From Leguminivora glycinivorella (Eukaryota > Arthropoda > Insecta > Lepidoptera > Tortricidae), in NCBI RefSeq assembly GCF_023078275.1, contig NC_062971.1, positions 12,896,001 through 12,960,000 on the forward strand: DNA of 64,000 nt, read 5' to 3'. The notes under the pieces are model-generated. The model was not told the DNA's origin, searched no databases, and worked only from the letters and a program-made list of their open reading frames with translations. The position numbers and the translations under genes are program-made. Shown here one piece after another: positions 13,701 through 24,449 of this stretch (the first letter of the stretch is position 1; every line of letters starts with the position of its first letter).

Positions 13701-16700
13701 CCCCTCTAACTTTTGAACCATAAGTTTAAAAAATATGAAAAAAATCACAAAAGTAAAACTTTATAAACACTTTCTAGGAAAATTGTTTTGAACTTGATAG
13801 GTTCAGTAGTTTTTGAGAAAAATACGGAAAACTACGGAACCCTACACTGAGCGTGGCCCGACACGCTCTTGGCCGGTTTTTTTAAATAGACTGATTCTTA
13901 AAGAAGGTTTATACACCGTGTTTCACTTAACACTAAAAACCTGAAAACACTTTGTTCAGAATCGAGAGTAGAATCGATTGAGCTATATCTTGATGGGGGT
14001 AATATTTTTATTTAAATTAGTATTATTAGTTATTTTTTACGTGCCCATTCTATTGTACTCGTAATACAACATTGTGTATATCGCATTGCTAGAGGTTGTT
14101 TACCTTTTTTCAGTATTTAGGGGTATTAATACTGGCCGGTTACTTGGACGATTATTTTTTCCGCTACTAGTTTGACGTTGTTTGTCAGTTTAATCTTAAT
14201 GTTTATCATAAGTCATAACAAATTGAACTCGTATCTAATTACAACCTTGTCATTTTGAATATTGAGTTTATTTGCTTACTTTATAAAAACTAAACGTATG
14301 TTTTATGCAAGCAGGAACACTGAGGATCGATCATTCACAACGACTACATGCTTCAGTTATGCAACTGTAACAACACTAACAACAGACGCGTCAGTAAATT
14401 GTTGTGTTAACAAGTGGTCATGACTCATGATATATAGGAAGATTATTCTTGCACTATTTAAACAGAATAACCGGGTTTATTTAATACTAGCTTCTGCCCG
14501 TGGCTTCGCTCGCGTTAAATTCTACTATTGCCGAATTTTCCATACAAACTTCCACCCGCCGTTTTAGGGAAGTGGGGGAGGGGGTTAGAAAGAGACAAAA
14601 AGTAGCCTATGTCACTCTCCATCCCTTAAACTATCCCCACTTAAAAAATCACGTCAATTCGTAGCTCAGACACACACACTTTCCCCAATTATAATATTAG
14701 TATGGATGTAATAACCTAATCACAAAACTAAAATTTTGAAAAAACTCCTGACATAGTTAGATTTTCAGGAAACATGGCTAAGAACACTCCCGACTAACTC
14801 AGCTTTCAAACAAAACAAAAACTAAATCGGTTCATCCGTTCGGGAGCTACGATGCTACAGACAGACACACACACGGACGGACAGACAGACAGACACGTCA
14901 AACTTATAACACCCCGACGTTTTTTCGTCGGGGGTTAAAAACGGGTTACTCACTTATAAAAATAGTTTAAATCAGAAATTTGAAAATGATGTTATGGAGC
15001 GAAACATGTCGAGCAACGAGCAAAAGTGACTTACCCGTTTTTAGGGTTCCGTAGTCAACTAGGAACCCTTATAGTTTCGCCATGTCTGTCTGTCCGTCCG
15101 TCCGTCCGTCCGTCCGTCCGTCCGTCCGTCCGTCCGTTCGTCCGTCCGTCCGTCCGTCCGTCCGCGGATAATCTCAGTAACCGTTAGCACTAGAAAGCTG
15201 AAATTTGGTACCAATATGTATATCAATCACGCCCACAAAGTGCAAAAATAAAAAATGGGAAAAAATGTTTTATTAGGGTACCCCCCATACATGTAAAGTG
15301 GGGGCTGATTTTTTTTTTCATTCGAACCCCAACGTGTGATATATTGTTGGATAGGTATTTAAAAATGAATAAGGGTTTACTAAGATCGTTTTTTGATAAT
15401 ATTAATATTTTCGGAAATAATCGCTCCTAAAGGAAAAAAAAGTGCGTCCCCCCCTCTAACTTTTGAACCATATGTTCAAAAATTATGAAAAAAATCACAA
15501 AAGTAGAACTTTATAAAGACTTTCTAGGAAAATTGTTTTGAACTTGATAGGTTCAGTAGTTTTTGAGAAAAATACGGAAAACTACGGAACCCTACACTGA
15601 GCGTGGCCCGACACGCTCTTGGCCGGTTTTTACATATCTATTATGTTGTCAGTGTCTCATGGAAGTTTTGCTATTATAAACAAATTGTTTCCGATAAAAG
15701 ATGGGGGTCAGCAGTTTATTTTCCTCAGACTTTAAAACTAAGCAACTAAATTTTCCTCCAGGTTACAGTCAAGGTAGCGGCCTCCGAACGATAGCTGTCG
15801 GCTCTGCCAACCAGGCTAAGACCGCGCTGGGCAACCAAAACGCCGCTGGTCACCAGGCCGCCTACGTGGCCAAGAATACCCTGGCTCAGTCCGCTGCGCA
15901 AGCTAGCGCGACCGCGCAGGCTGCGCTTGCTGGCAAACAGGTCAGTAGCAAGTAACATATATGAAATGTAAGACGATTCACGACAGATCGCTCGGGGGGC
16001 GTAGCCGAATGCCATTTCTGCGACTCGAAATGCCACCGAAACGCCGCAGAAATGTGGTCTGGCTATGTCGCGATAGCGATAGCGATAGATAGCTACGAAA
16101 GAGATATTATCGTGAGCGTTTCGTGAGCGTTTGTGCATTCGGCTACTGACACTGGGCTCTGGGCGTTCGACAATTTGTTTTAGATGAAGAATAATGCTTG
16201 CTGGCAAACAGGTCAGTGGCAACTGATATGATATATACATAAATATAAGACTACTGATGCAATAACGCTCCGGATTTGGACGTACGACGACCCATGGATG
16301 ATTGTTCAGCCTTATGGGCCCTTGTCCTGGCCGTCCTAGTGAGTCATTATTTATTGTAATAACAATGGAAGAGTCAGGTACTGTGTCCTCTGAGTAAACA
16401 CAACTCCAACCCAACCAACCGCCCAACTTGTAACCCCTTACACACGAGATCAATAGGTAACTGGGAAGGCAAGCACATCTTCGCCGGCATTGAATGCTCA
16501 ATGTACAAACCTCACATTTTTCAACTCAGTTGCCTAAAACATACATCATAGTTAGCCGTTAACGTTGGCGTCACCGGTAGGTACGTATCACAAACATAAA
16601 AGACCAATCAGTTACAGTAATGTACATTAAATTCATACAGTAGGTACATTAAATTCATAAAACGTCGAAGGTACAAAATAATCGCGATGACTGCTCTAAG

Positions 16701-19700
16701 TCACTGATCCTACATTATTAGTTTCGAATGGCCTTTTCTGTCAACGATAAACATCAGGCTAAGCCTCTTGAATATCAACGAATTCCGGACACAATGTTAC
16801 TAACAATAACATTCCTATCCAGGTGATCCTATCAGGCCTGGAGCAACAGGTCCGTGACGCCAAGGTGGCCCTGCAAGGTGAAGAGATGCAGCTGCAGCAG
16901 GCCAAGCGAGCGGCTCAGGCGGCGGCTCAGGCGGCCCAGCAGGCTATGCACCAAGTAAGTATACCACGCACTGTTAAAAAATAATCATTCACTCAATTTC
17001 AGTAGGTATATGTGCATTTTTATGAAAAGGCTTTGTTTCGGAAACCTAAAAACAATTTTTATTAAAATGGATTAAAATGACGGACCAGAGCGTTCGAAAA
17101 ATTGTATGTATTTTCATATTAATTATGTAACTAGGCGTCACAAAAGTGACACCCAAAATGTGTAGGAGACACTTTATTTTTCGATCTCCGTTATTCTGAA
17201 TCAAACAAACCGAAACAAACGATAGTTTTTAGACAAAAAGCAAATGGTTATTAGTAATCATAACTTCCATCGCCCTAGCTACCCACATACTCACGCCTGC
17301 ATTCCCAAACGGGGTAAATAGAGTACATTAAACTGCTCAAGTTTCAGTGCCGCTCTTGACAATTATTCGGCTTACTTCAACTTCTATTGAACCCTTTCAA
17401 ACTATGTTCAAATACTTATCCGGTCACCGATTTCTTACTTCAATTATTGACCTTCCTAATTCTTTGCATAATTAAATAGAAAAGCTTTGGTAGCTATCGA
17501 TATGACAATGAACTTTTTGTTACTTATGCAAATGCAACAAACTACTACTTAAGAAATAATGGTAAAAACATACTAAAAGGTGCTGACTGAAACACTTGGG
17601 CAAAAAGTTAGTTGCGTAAAGTTAAAGACAAGTCAACGTCGAAACCGCTTTACGTAAGTTTGGTCAAATTGCTACAACGACAATTTTATATTGAAAATTA
17701 AATGTTATTATCGTAAAGGCATACCTACTGTTAGCGAAAATATGGGGCTCCTTTTCGTACTGGTTCCCAGCAGGTGCGTCTTAAAATCAACATGAAACTG
17801 TAATTAATATTCCGTATTTTTTTATTGTATTATTAGTAGCCTGAACGGGTTAAGAATGGTCGTAGAAGGCGATATGATATGTAAATTGTCTTCGGTTACC
17901 GCGAGAGGCTGGCAACCTGTCACTGAAATGCCAAAACTATTTGTCAAACGTGGCCCTGATGTATTTTAAATTCATTTTATACAGGCGATTGTAATCCGTA
18001 TTCCATAGTTTATTATTAGTTGAATGAATGATGAAATGATGTAGTTAAAGAATAGAACTTATAAATATAATAAATAAAATATCTCTAATTAATACATGCA
18101 CTCATTCCTAAATTTATGTATAGAAAATTTGTTATTAAATAAATATAATTTAATTTTACGCCACCTCGCAATTTTGCAAATAATTGGTAAAATCCACTCT
18201 TGCGCAGCTCCGCTTTTGTCACGTGCGTCATGTCACAACAGATTGATTGCTAAACCAAATTAAATAGCTAATTAACTTCGATCTCTACTATCTAAACTTT
18301 AACGGTTTTTTAAACGTTATTATTACAATAAATAAAAATATAACGGTTATTTTTGGGTTTGGACACACATTAAACATGCACATTTGACAAACGTAAATTA
18401 TGTGTAGTTTAGTGTATTTCTTTAATAATTATAAATTTCTTTTTTTGTTACGTGAACCGATATGAATTTAATAATGATCGTCGAATAGCGCTGCATTCTG
18501 AATGAGAACATTATTTACTTATTACGAATAGTAGATATTATATAAACTAGATGTGGGTCATGTTATAAAGTAGTTCAAGTTCAATAGCTTATTATCACGG
18601 TATTATTAGACTGTTACTTATTGCGCTGAAGAAATGTCATTTTTTTCTAAAGTTATTCCGACGCTGTTACGCCTCAGTGCAGTTGAATTACTAGCAATTT
18701 ATTGTGGGACATGCATTGTGAGCATTGTGACCAATTTTAGTAACCATCTGTCTTAACACTCACCTAATTTTTTTTTAACTTTTTTAGATAAATAGTACTT
18801 AGATTGTACAACAAGGGCATAAAGCAGGCATTGTATACATTTTTCGTTGCATGTAATTTTTATTTGTGAATCTGTGTAATTGTATACTGTACAACCTATG
18901 GACTAAGGTTGTCTGCAATAAATCATTTATTACTATTACAAAATCGATAACTCTTTAATAAATGTCAATAAATCTTAGATCAGTATTTGGGCCATTTTTT
19001 TTTAACCCCACCCCATTTTTTTTGGATTTGGAAATTTTTATATGTGATTTCCACTCAGAATCACGAGCTCTTTCAATCCTAATAGAGAAAAAAAGTGTCC
19101 CAAGGTTTTTTCCCATTCCGCTACCATTTTTTCATACATTTTGTATGGCGGTGACGGAATGGAAGGTGTGAAAAATGTATGGAAATCTTGGGACATTTTT
19201 TTTCTCCTATCAGGATCGAAAGACCTCGTGATTCTGAGTATGATCGCGTAAAAATACCCATGTTACAAAAAAAGGGGTGGACAAATTTGAAAAAAATGGC
19301 CCATTTTACAAGCAGAAATGTCTAATAAAATAACGATAGTACGTAAAAAAATATTACAAAGAAAAAATAAAGTAATAAAAATGTATGCTTACGGCGGGAC
19401 TGAATCCGTCCAATTATTATTTTAACCGAAATTGAACGCGTAAAATTTTCTATTTTTTTCTTCAATATAAACAAACTAAAATTTCTTTAAGGGTCATGAG
19501 TCATCGGTCGTGGGTTTAATAATGTTATTTGTAAGTTAGTAACGTATCCTTGTGCATGTTACAATACCACAAGGAACCTAATACATGAGAAGTTCATTGC
19601 CACGCATGATCTACTGGTGTTACATCGACCACTTCCTTGTTTTCTCTCGTACATATCATGAAAGTGTAAGTTATGGCTCCAGTATCTAATTAATAATTAA

Positions 19701-21432
19701 ACAGTTGAACGATCACTTAGTATAAATCAGGTAGACTAGGTAGAAAAAAAACTTGTTAGCTTTTCATCATACCTAATGGTTAAGAATATTGTTAATTTGT
19801 TGCTTAGAGCATCATAGTTATACACTTACCTACCCCAATGTTTTCACTACTTGTGCTTCAAAGTTCCTATTACAGTACAGTAGGTACTTCACTTCTGTAG
19901 TCAGTTATTTCTCCATATCGATGTCTGTTCTAGCTTGGCTTGAGGTACTCTTCAATATATAACCAAATGGTACCTACCACACTTAGTAATTAAAACCTTA
20001 GTATTCCTTAGACGGCCGTTGACGCCGACGATCGCAACATATGCAACGCAATAAGGAAGCCACTAAAAAATAAACCTCTGAACAACACTAACATCTTCAT
20101 TTCAATATTCCAGGTAAACGTGATCCAAGCAGCGTTGAACGCCGCTCAGGCGACGTCAGAGAACGCCAACGAAGCCGCGTCTCAAGCGGCCGGCGAGCTC
20201 GGTGCCCAAACTGCCATGGTTGGCGCGGCGCGGCAGAGGCTAGGCTCCCTTCAGGAGCAGCTGCACGGAGTCAGGATCGACTTCGAGGCTACCCAGGCTG
20301 CGGCTAGGAAGGCGCAGGTATGTACTTGAGCCAATCGCTTAAAGGCTTGATGACGACTCCGCGGCACCGACAGTGACGAGCAGCAGTCATATGTGGGAAC
20401 GAAAGGTCGACTTGCCGTGTCTTGCAAGGAACGTACCTAATACAGCAGAGATGTCAGGCTGTTGCAGACTGTCAGCCTCAACATTGGATTGGATTCCGGC
20501 ATGAACAGCTAGGTATCGTTATTATACTGAGTCTATGAAGAGCCCATCGCCCTGCAGTGCTACATGCTGAAATAAGGACCCGAGTTCGAGGTTACGTGGA
20601 GTGCTCTCAGGTACTTAAATAGTAGACCTAATCTCTCGAGAATGACTGGTAAAAGAGTTTCAAACGATAACTTAATTTTTTGATAAAAATAATTATATAA
20701 TTTGATTTTACTAAACACCTAATATCCAATTTTACACTGATTATATATTCATTTTAGTTTCTTATTTTGTTTCAATTCGAAGTAGGAACTAAAATAATGA
20801 AATATACAAATGAAATAACTAAGTGCACTTTGGTACACAGGTATCGAAGGAATCACCAATGCTCGTATTCGAAGACATAACGATTGATATCACCTTTTGA
20901 GCCACCAACTGCTAAAAACTCTTTTTGTAAAATTGAAATAAACCTAGTCAAAATGATCTCTTCTTTTTTTTTCTTTTCCTCACTTCATACTCTATGATTT
21001 ATTATTTCATTCGACGTTTGACGTCGTTAAATTAGACTAGGTAGGTCCCCCAGATAAATATGTGGTGTGATCGCCGTGTCCCACTGGGTGCAATGGCAAT
21101 GTATTGTAGATACAAGTCCTGTCAGCATTGCGTTTTACATTGATAACGGGGCGCATAACACTATTCTCAAACACCTCCTTTACGATCCGTAGACAAACTA
21201 TTCGAATCTTTAAGATTGTAACTGAAGCAACACCATTTATCCGCAGGCTGCTGCCCAACAAGCCCAAGCGAACGCAGCGGAGGCGGCGGCGAAGGCCGCG
21301 GCGGCCGGGCTCAGCGCCAACCACCCGAAGGACGTCTCGCACGAAGGTACGAGCTACGAGGAGTACACTCTGCCCGCGCAGGAAGCGCCGCAGGAGTACT
21401 ATATCAACGTCCCGTCGAACTACAAGCACTAG
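4736..21432 (+). CDS. Secreted alanine-rich coiled-coil protein, DUF745-like (6 exons)
   Basis: Exons: 4736-4766, 10964-11161, 15762-15940, 16823-16954, 20114-20317, 21247-21432. All have GT-AG borders and consistent phases (1,1,0,0,0), giving 309 aa. Exon 1 joined to exon 2 encodes a signal peptide, MKTRTLLLCIAVALASSA. Residues about 19-76 are Pro/Glu/Gln/Tyr-rich (VEYDYEYEN, AQAQAQAQ). Residues about 77-280 are Ala/Gln-rich heptad-like helix, with AALAGKQ then a VILSGLEQQVRDAK-like segment. The tail is YEEYTLPAQEAPQEYY ... NYKH. The Ala-rich helix with this order of blocks resembles insect DUF745 proteins, which are secreted and of unknown function. Extracellular location follows from the signal peptide; a structural or silk/cuticle-associated role is only a guess. 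Intron 1 (6.2 kb) holds a LINE, and exon 2 is followed by decayed tandem copies of itself. A possible alternative last exon is at 24227-24291. Confidence 0.85.
5444..5625. repeat. LINE 3'-tail repeat (RTE-like)
   Basis: The block beginning GACTAGCGACCCGCCCCGG and ending in TATGTAGTGAAG, including CATACATAGGGACATAGGG, has the composition of common RTE-type LINE 3' ends in insects (a 'solo tail'). No reading frame. Family assigned from general appearance only. Confidence 0.5.
5800..6288 (+). pseudogene. LINE endonuclease (AP-type) C-terminal fragment
   Basis: The frame contains KIVICGDWNID, then PTRI ... CIDQIASNV, then LSDHGMAQTI. These are the GDxN, the T-R-x-x-x-x-ID and the SDH catalytic motifs of the apurinic-like endonuclease of non-LTR retrotransposons. 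The N-terminal half is missing. The reading frame is lost close to 6255-6288, where the RT frame takes over. Confidence 0.8.
6206..8083 (+). pseudogene. LINE reverse transcriptase ORF (broken)
   Basis: This 625-aa frame holds the reverse-transcriptase motifs in order: KKGDRKDPNNYRPI, LDLSKAFD (motif A, about aa 355-362), GVPQGSNLGPLLF (motif B, about aa 427), ILFADDTTLL (motif C, about aa 453-460) and KFLGLFID. The catalytic aspartates are present. The frame stops at 8083, and the natural C-terminus continues in the same frame after the stop (8105-8395). Two nearby compensating one-base indels look like the cause. It is mobile-element coding DNA, not a host gene. Confidence 0.88.
8105..8395 (+). 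pseudogene. LINE C-terminal domain after premature stop
   Basis: Continues the RT reading frame downstream of the stop at 8081-8083. It contains RSEYFSSQRTQYQNL and KKNAYNMCIVIYNSLSD, a module seen again, in diverged form, in the LINE tail at 31322-31609. This supports the view that it belongs to the RT protein rather than to an independent gene. Confidence 0.75.
8900..9170. repeat. Probable dispersed repeat rich in 'AGATGGC' motifs
   Basis: The segment contains GGTGGCCTAGATGGC, GCTCAGCTAGATGGCGC and AGAGATGGCAG in close succession. It has no reading frame and is more GC-rich than its flanks. It looks like a repeat remnant by composition, but no second copy is present in the window. Confidence 0.3.
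9455..9721. mobile_element. MITE with 29-bp terminal inverted repeats
   Basis: Left end AATTCAGCAGTTCTCAAAAA (on through GTTTGCACA) is the inverted complement of the right end at 9693-9721 with one mismatch. About 267 bp, non-coding, AT-rich interior. Lies in intron 1 of the DUF745-like gene. Confidence 0.8.
9838..10156 (+). mobile_element. (CCGT)n interspersed element, copy b (5'-truncated)
   Basis: Matches the 3' half of the element at 13295-13876, from the AAAAATGGAAAAAAATG block to GCTCTTGGCCGG. It lacks the left end and the (CCGT)n tract. Confidence 0.75.
10726..10910 (+). repeat. LINE 3'-tail repeat (RTE-like), second family
   Basis: Begins CTAGCTTTTGCCTGCGGC, includes TTCGCTCGCGTTAGAAAGAG and ends TATAATATAAGTATGGAT. 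The same family recurs at 14487-14705. This is a frequent lepidopteran LINE tail pattern. It ends only about 50 bp before exon 2 of the DUF745-like gene. Confidence 0.65.
11162..12275 (+). repeat. Decaying tandem array derived from exon 2 of the DUF745-like gene
   Basis: Successive copies of the exon 2 3' half, its splice donor and downstream intron follow the real exon. GTACTT donors recur at 11162, 11318 and 11471 (spacing 156 and 153 bp), each after GCTAAGAAAG. Further degraded copies lie at about 11560, 11700-11820, 11900 and 12240-12265. The copies still encode HYDSYIQDVKAAASGG-like sequence, but indels break the frame upstream. Reading through the true donor meets TGA at once, so the array is intronic. 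Confidence 0.85.
11916..12079. mobile_element. MITE with 34-bp TIRs inside the exon-2 array
   Basis: GCACATAGGGGTATTTCACT (and on to CTGGCCA) at the left is mirrored at the right end with two mismatches. The 164-bp element is flanked by ACC on both sides, a plausible 3-bp target duplication. It interrupts a degraded exon-2 repeat unit, so it is younger than that unit. Confidence 0.8.
12276..13294. other. Intron 2, no element recognised
   Basis: AT-rich intronic DNA of the DUF745-like gene with no recognisable coding, RNA or repeat feature. Confidence 0.4.
13295..13876 (+). mobile_element. (CCGT)n interspersed element, copy c
   Basis: Full-length: AGGGTTCCGTAGTCAACTAG at the start, a (CCGT)n tract near 13342-13410, CGGATAATCTCAGTAACC after it, and GCTCTTGGCCGG at the end. 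Flanked by T-runs on both sides. It is in intron 2 of the DUF745-like gene, with a sister copy 1.75 kb downstream in the same orientation. Confidence 0.8.
13913..14283 (+). repeat. Dispersed repeat family D, truncated copy
   Basis: About 370 bp nearly identical to 34614-34980, starting ACACCGTGTTTCACTTAAC and running through TTGAATATTGAGTTTATTTG. The two copies diverge abruptly at 14283, where this one loses its right half. Confidence 0.75.
14487..14940 (+). repeat. LINE 3'-tail repeats with a terminal hairpin
   Basis: 14487-14705 is the same RTE-like tail as 10726-10910 (CTAGCTTCTGCCCGTGGC ... ATTAGTATGGAT). 14820-14940 is a second tail type: TCGGTTCATCCGTTCGGGAG, an (ACAG)n patch, and a perfect stem CCCCGACG/CGTCGGGG at 14913-14934. 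Confidence 0.6.
15043..15626 (+). mobile_element. (CCGT)n interspersed element, copy d
   Basis: Full-length copy, very close in sequence to copy c, ending about 135 bp upstream of exon 3 of the DUF745-like gene. The microsatellite carries one interruption (CGTTCGTC). Confidence 0.8.
15994..16148. mobile_element. MITE with GTAGCCGAATG termini, copy 1
   Basis: GCGTAGCCGAATGCCATTTC on the left and GCATTCGGCTAC on the right form the TIR. The interior has a (GATAGC)n patch. A related copy is at 24450-24594. It lies just after exon 3 of the DUF745-like gene. Confidence 0.7.
16193..16225 (+). repeat. Short partial duplicate of the exon 3 3' end and donor
   Basis: GCTTGCTGGCAAACAGGTCA at about 16196 repeats the last bases of exon 3 and its GTCAGT donor (15925-15946), 270 bp downstream and across the MITE. 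It has a donor but no acceptor, so it is not an exon. Confidence 0.6.
16955..20113. other. Intron 4, mostly without recognised elements
   Basis: 3.2-kb AT-rich intron. The one clear feature is the fold-back element at 18989-19302. A possible LINE 3' end with a polyadenylation-like ATAAATCATTTATTAC is at about 18770-18945. Otherwise nothing is supported. Confidence 0.45.
18989..19302. mobile_element. Fold-back element with long imperfect inverted arms
   Basis: The left arm (GGGCCATTTTTTTT, then ACTCAGAATCACGAGCTC, then AGTGTCCCAAGG) is the mirror of the right arm (CTTGGGACATTTTTT, then CTCGTGATTCTGAG, ending AAAAAATGGCCC). Arms are about 150 bp, so nearly the whole 314 bp can form one hairpin. 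Non-coding. Confidence 0.8.
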
Positions 21433-23146
21433 TAGCTAAGCTTTAGTCTAATCTGGATTTGAAGTTGTTTTGTTTTAATTTGGATCATTGGGAATAGTAA
21501 GACTGGGTCACCGTCTTTTGTTTTAAAAGCCATATTTTGGACATACCATTTTACTTTAGAAACCATTATGCCCAAGTATAACATCTTGACATTTACGTAT
21601 TTTAGTTTAGAAAATAGCGGGAAATTTGCTAAAAATATATATCTATATGATGAGGTGTTAAATATTTACATATTAATATGCATAACATATACTTACCTAC
21701 TACAATTAGTGCGGCCGCACTTTATTTCAACAGTATTACCGTTATTCAATAATCAACGAAAATAAATTACCTAGACGAAAAGAGGTCCAGATACATACTT
21801 ACTTATAATTCCCAATGATACAAATTATTAAATAAACTATCAACTCCAGATTACAAACAACAAAGTTAACATGAGAATAGGAAGCCATAATTTATTTAGA
21901 CATAGTAGTATGTTTAAGTGATTCAGTTAATCTGTTCTTAACTTCAGTCATTTTGCTCTCAAGGTATCCTATTCTTATTTTAACTACATAAACAAAATGT
22001 AAATAATAGGTTTTCTACCTAGTTGTTCAAGTTTGAATTTTTTTACGAAACTTTTTTGTGATATTTTTTTTACTTGATTTTTATAGCTTTTTTTATAAAT
22101 TTTACTTATTTATTTACAGTAGACCGAAGTGAGTTTTTATATTATCAATATTATCATGCAAATGACAATACATGTACAATATAATTATAAAGTAAATAAC
22201 AACACTAATCTGACGCCAGTGAGCTTTGGTAAAAATAGTATAAGTAAAATAAGATGTTAATTACTATCACGAATTGCAATAACAATAACTAATTAATTTG
22301 GATTTTTACAAAAAGTTATGTAATAAAAATGAGGAGCCATAAATGGCAATACTCAGGAACTATCTTATAATTCTTATACTATTTCAACCGTAAGCAACCA
22401 AAATTAAGTGCGATGTCCAACTGCTGAATGCTGGAAGCAAACAAATGTATAAATGTTAAATAAAATATTTTGTGATAACATGTTATTTTAATAACTTGAC
22501 TGTTTCTGACTGTTACTTGACTGCTCTTGACTCATACTCTGACTGGACGACATCTCACTTGATTCTCACTTCTAAATCTATGACTATTGACTGACTAACT
22601 TCTGTTTACGCTATTTTTCACTTTTCGTAATAACGTTATTCCCTAGTCAACATACCGTTGGCTCTCGAATAACGGTTACGGAGATTGAAAAGTCAGCACT
22701 GACTAAAAACCTTGTGACTAACAGATATTCAGCCTTTATTCTGTGGCTATCATTGACTGATCGTTAACACAACTGATTACCCTACTGGGTTGACTCGGTT
22801 AAGTCTGCCAACGATACTATGGAATAAAGAGTGCTTTAGAGACAAAACGTCAGCTCTAAGACGACTTAACACCTTGTGACTAACCCAGATATATGGAAAG
22901 TGGTAAGTGTTTTTCATTTTATATATTTCTGTAGTATCTAAGTAGCTACAGTATATAAACTGTAAAACAGCCGTTGGTTACGGCCGGTAGGGTAGGCAAA
23001 AAAAGCAGTCTAATTTCTTAATTTCATAGAAAATGAAATAAGACTTCTATAAAATCCAACTGGCCTTAAAACGGGTAAAGAAAATTAACGTGACATTTTA
23101 CAATGTGACGAGAAACACTACATGGACACATGGACACTATATTATT
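21433..23146 (+). other. 3'UTR of the DUF745-like gene and intergenic DNA
   Basis: Polyadenylation signals AATAAA occur at 21761-21766 and 21831-21836, 330-400 bp after the stop. Beyond them is AT-rich DNA with a TGACT-rich patch at 22490-22620. If the alternative last exon at 24227 is used, this whole stretch is an intron. Confidence 0.5.
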
Positions 23147-23905
23147 AACCGCCTTCCAAATCTCAAGGGAAGGGGTTCTCAATTCGTCTGTATGTTTTTT
23201 TTTTTTTCTTTAATGTTTGTCCTCGATATCTCCGTCGTTACTGGACCGATTTTGAAATTTTTTTTTTTGATTGAATGTATATGCATACAGATTGGTCCCA
23301 TTTTTCTCAGAACCCAGTTCTGATGATGGGATCCTGGAGAAATCGAGGGAACTCCTCAAATCTGAAAGGCATACATATGGTGATTTTTGTGTTTTTAAAG
23401 GAACAGCATGCATTTACGTACGAAACAGAGACATTTCGTGCAGTGGAACTCCTGATGATGGTCAGAATGGAACTCCTCAAATCTGAACGGCACACTTATA
23501 GTGACTTTGGTATTTTATTTTATTAAGAACAGCATGCACTTACGTCCAGAACAGTGACATTTGGTGCAGTGGAAGTGCTGATGATGGTCAGAACGGAACT
23601 CCTCAAATCTGAACGGCACACTTGTAGTGACTTTGGTATTTTTATAAGAACAGCATGCACTTACGTCCAGAACAGTGACATTTGGTGCAGTGGAACTGCT
23701 GATGAAGAGTGAGCCGCCCCTGGTTAGAGTTCCGTTCTGATAATCATTCTCATCTGTAAGTACTTCAGAATCATCCAAATTTCAAAATTGGTTCAGAAAT
23801 GACGGAGATATCGAATAACAAACATTAAAAAATATACAGACGAATTGATAACATAATCCAACATTTGAAAGTATTTATCACCAGATTTATCAAAGGAAGG
23901 CGGTT
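23147..23905. mobile_element. Fold-back element E, copy 1, with internal tandem repeats
   Basis: Outer ends AACCGCCTTCC and GGAAGGCGGTT are inverted. Inside them, 23172-23260 (ATTCGTCTGTATG ... CGATATCTCCGTC) is mirrored at about 23775-23852. The centre has roughly 120-bp tandem units (AACAGCATGCACTTACGTCC ... GACTTTGGTATT) near 23400-23720. A GTGAGCCGCCCCTG block near 23710 resembles the end of another element. No coding capacity. A related copy is at 49657-51525. Confidence 0.75.
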
Positions 23906-23950
23906 TTTTTTTCTTAAAAATTATTTTGTGCTATTGATTTCTACCTCTTT

Positions 23951-24095
23951 AAGGTGCTGTTACACGGGCAACACAATTGCCAGCAATTCACATACCATTG
24001 CCGCGTTCGTTCAATACGCACCAACTAACTATGGAGCAAATGCGGCAATGGTATGCTAATTGTTGGCAATTGTGTTGTCCGTGTAACAGCACCTT
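23951..24095. mobile_element. 145-bp MITE with near-perfect TIRs
   Basis: AAGGTGCTGTTACACGGGCA continues to ACACAATTGCC and is mirrored at the right end (GGCAATTGTGTTG ... GCACCTT) almost perfectly over 32 bp. The flanks read TTTA and TTAA, consistent with a TTA or TTAA target duplication. The high TIR identity suggests a recent insertion. Confidence 0.85.
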
Positions 24096-24226
24096 TAATT
24101 CTGATTTGATGAACAAACATGAATTTTATTGTACCTACTTATCTAATATGCCTATTCACTGGCAAGAATGTTCTAAAACCATATAATAATAAATCGTTGT
24201 TTAAACGTAAAATGCATATTTCACAG

Positions 24227-24291
24227 AAATAGTACAAGAGCCCGCTGAGGAAGAGGAAGAAGAAGAAGACTGCGACAACTGCGATGAATAA
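24227..24291 (+). CDS. Candidate alternative acidic last exon of the DUF745-like gene
   Basis: A CAG acceptor at 24224-24226 opens a frame encoding EIVQEPAEEEEEEDC, then DNCDE and a TAA at 24289-24291. A GTACGA donor sits inside exon 6 at 21347, after CACGAAG (phase 1). Joining G to AA restores a Glu codon and keeps the frame to the stop. AATAAA follows at 24388-24393. The product would swap the Tyr-rich tail (about 28 aa) for an acidic C-x-x-C-containing tail (about 22 aa). All splice signals fit, but this is inferred from sequence alone. Confidence 0.55.
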
Positions 24292-24387
24292 ATTACGCAA
24301 AGAGCCGCCTATTAATTTATATGCCATCACTTTGTTTTCTTATTTTAGTTTATACATTGTTAAGTATTTTTAAGTTTTTATAATGCG

Positions 24388-24393
24388 AATAAA
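24388..24393 (+). terminator. Polyadenylation signal after the alternative last exon
   Basis: AATAAA, 97 bp downstream of the TAA of the candidate acidic exon. Confidence 0.5.
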
Positions 24394-24449
24394 CTTTACT
24401 TAAACTATTGGTTTTTATTTGTATCGTAGCGTAGTTATCCTTATCAGGG

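Noticed and set aside
15746..16501. Open 251-aa frame on the minus strand
   Set aside because: It is the antisense shadow of exon 3 plus a MITE, has no family features and spans a splice donor of the real gene.
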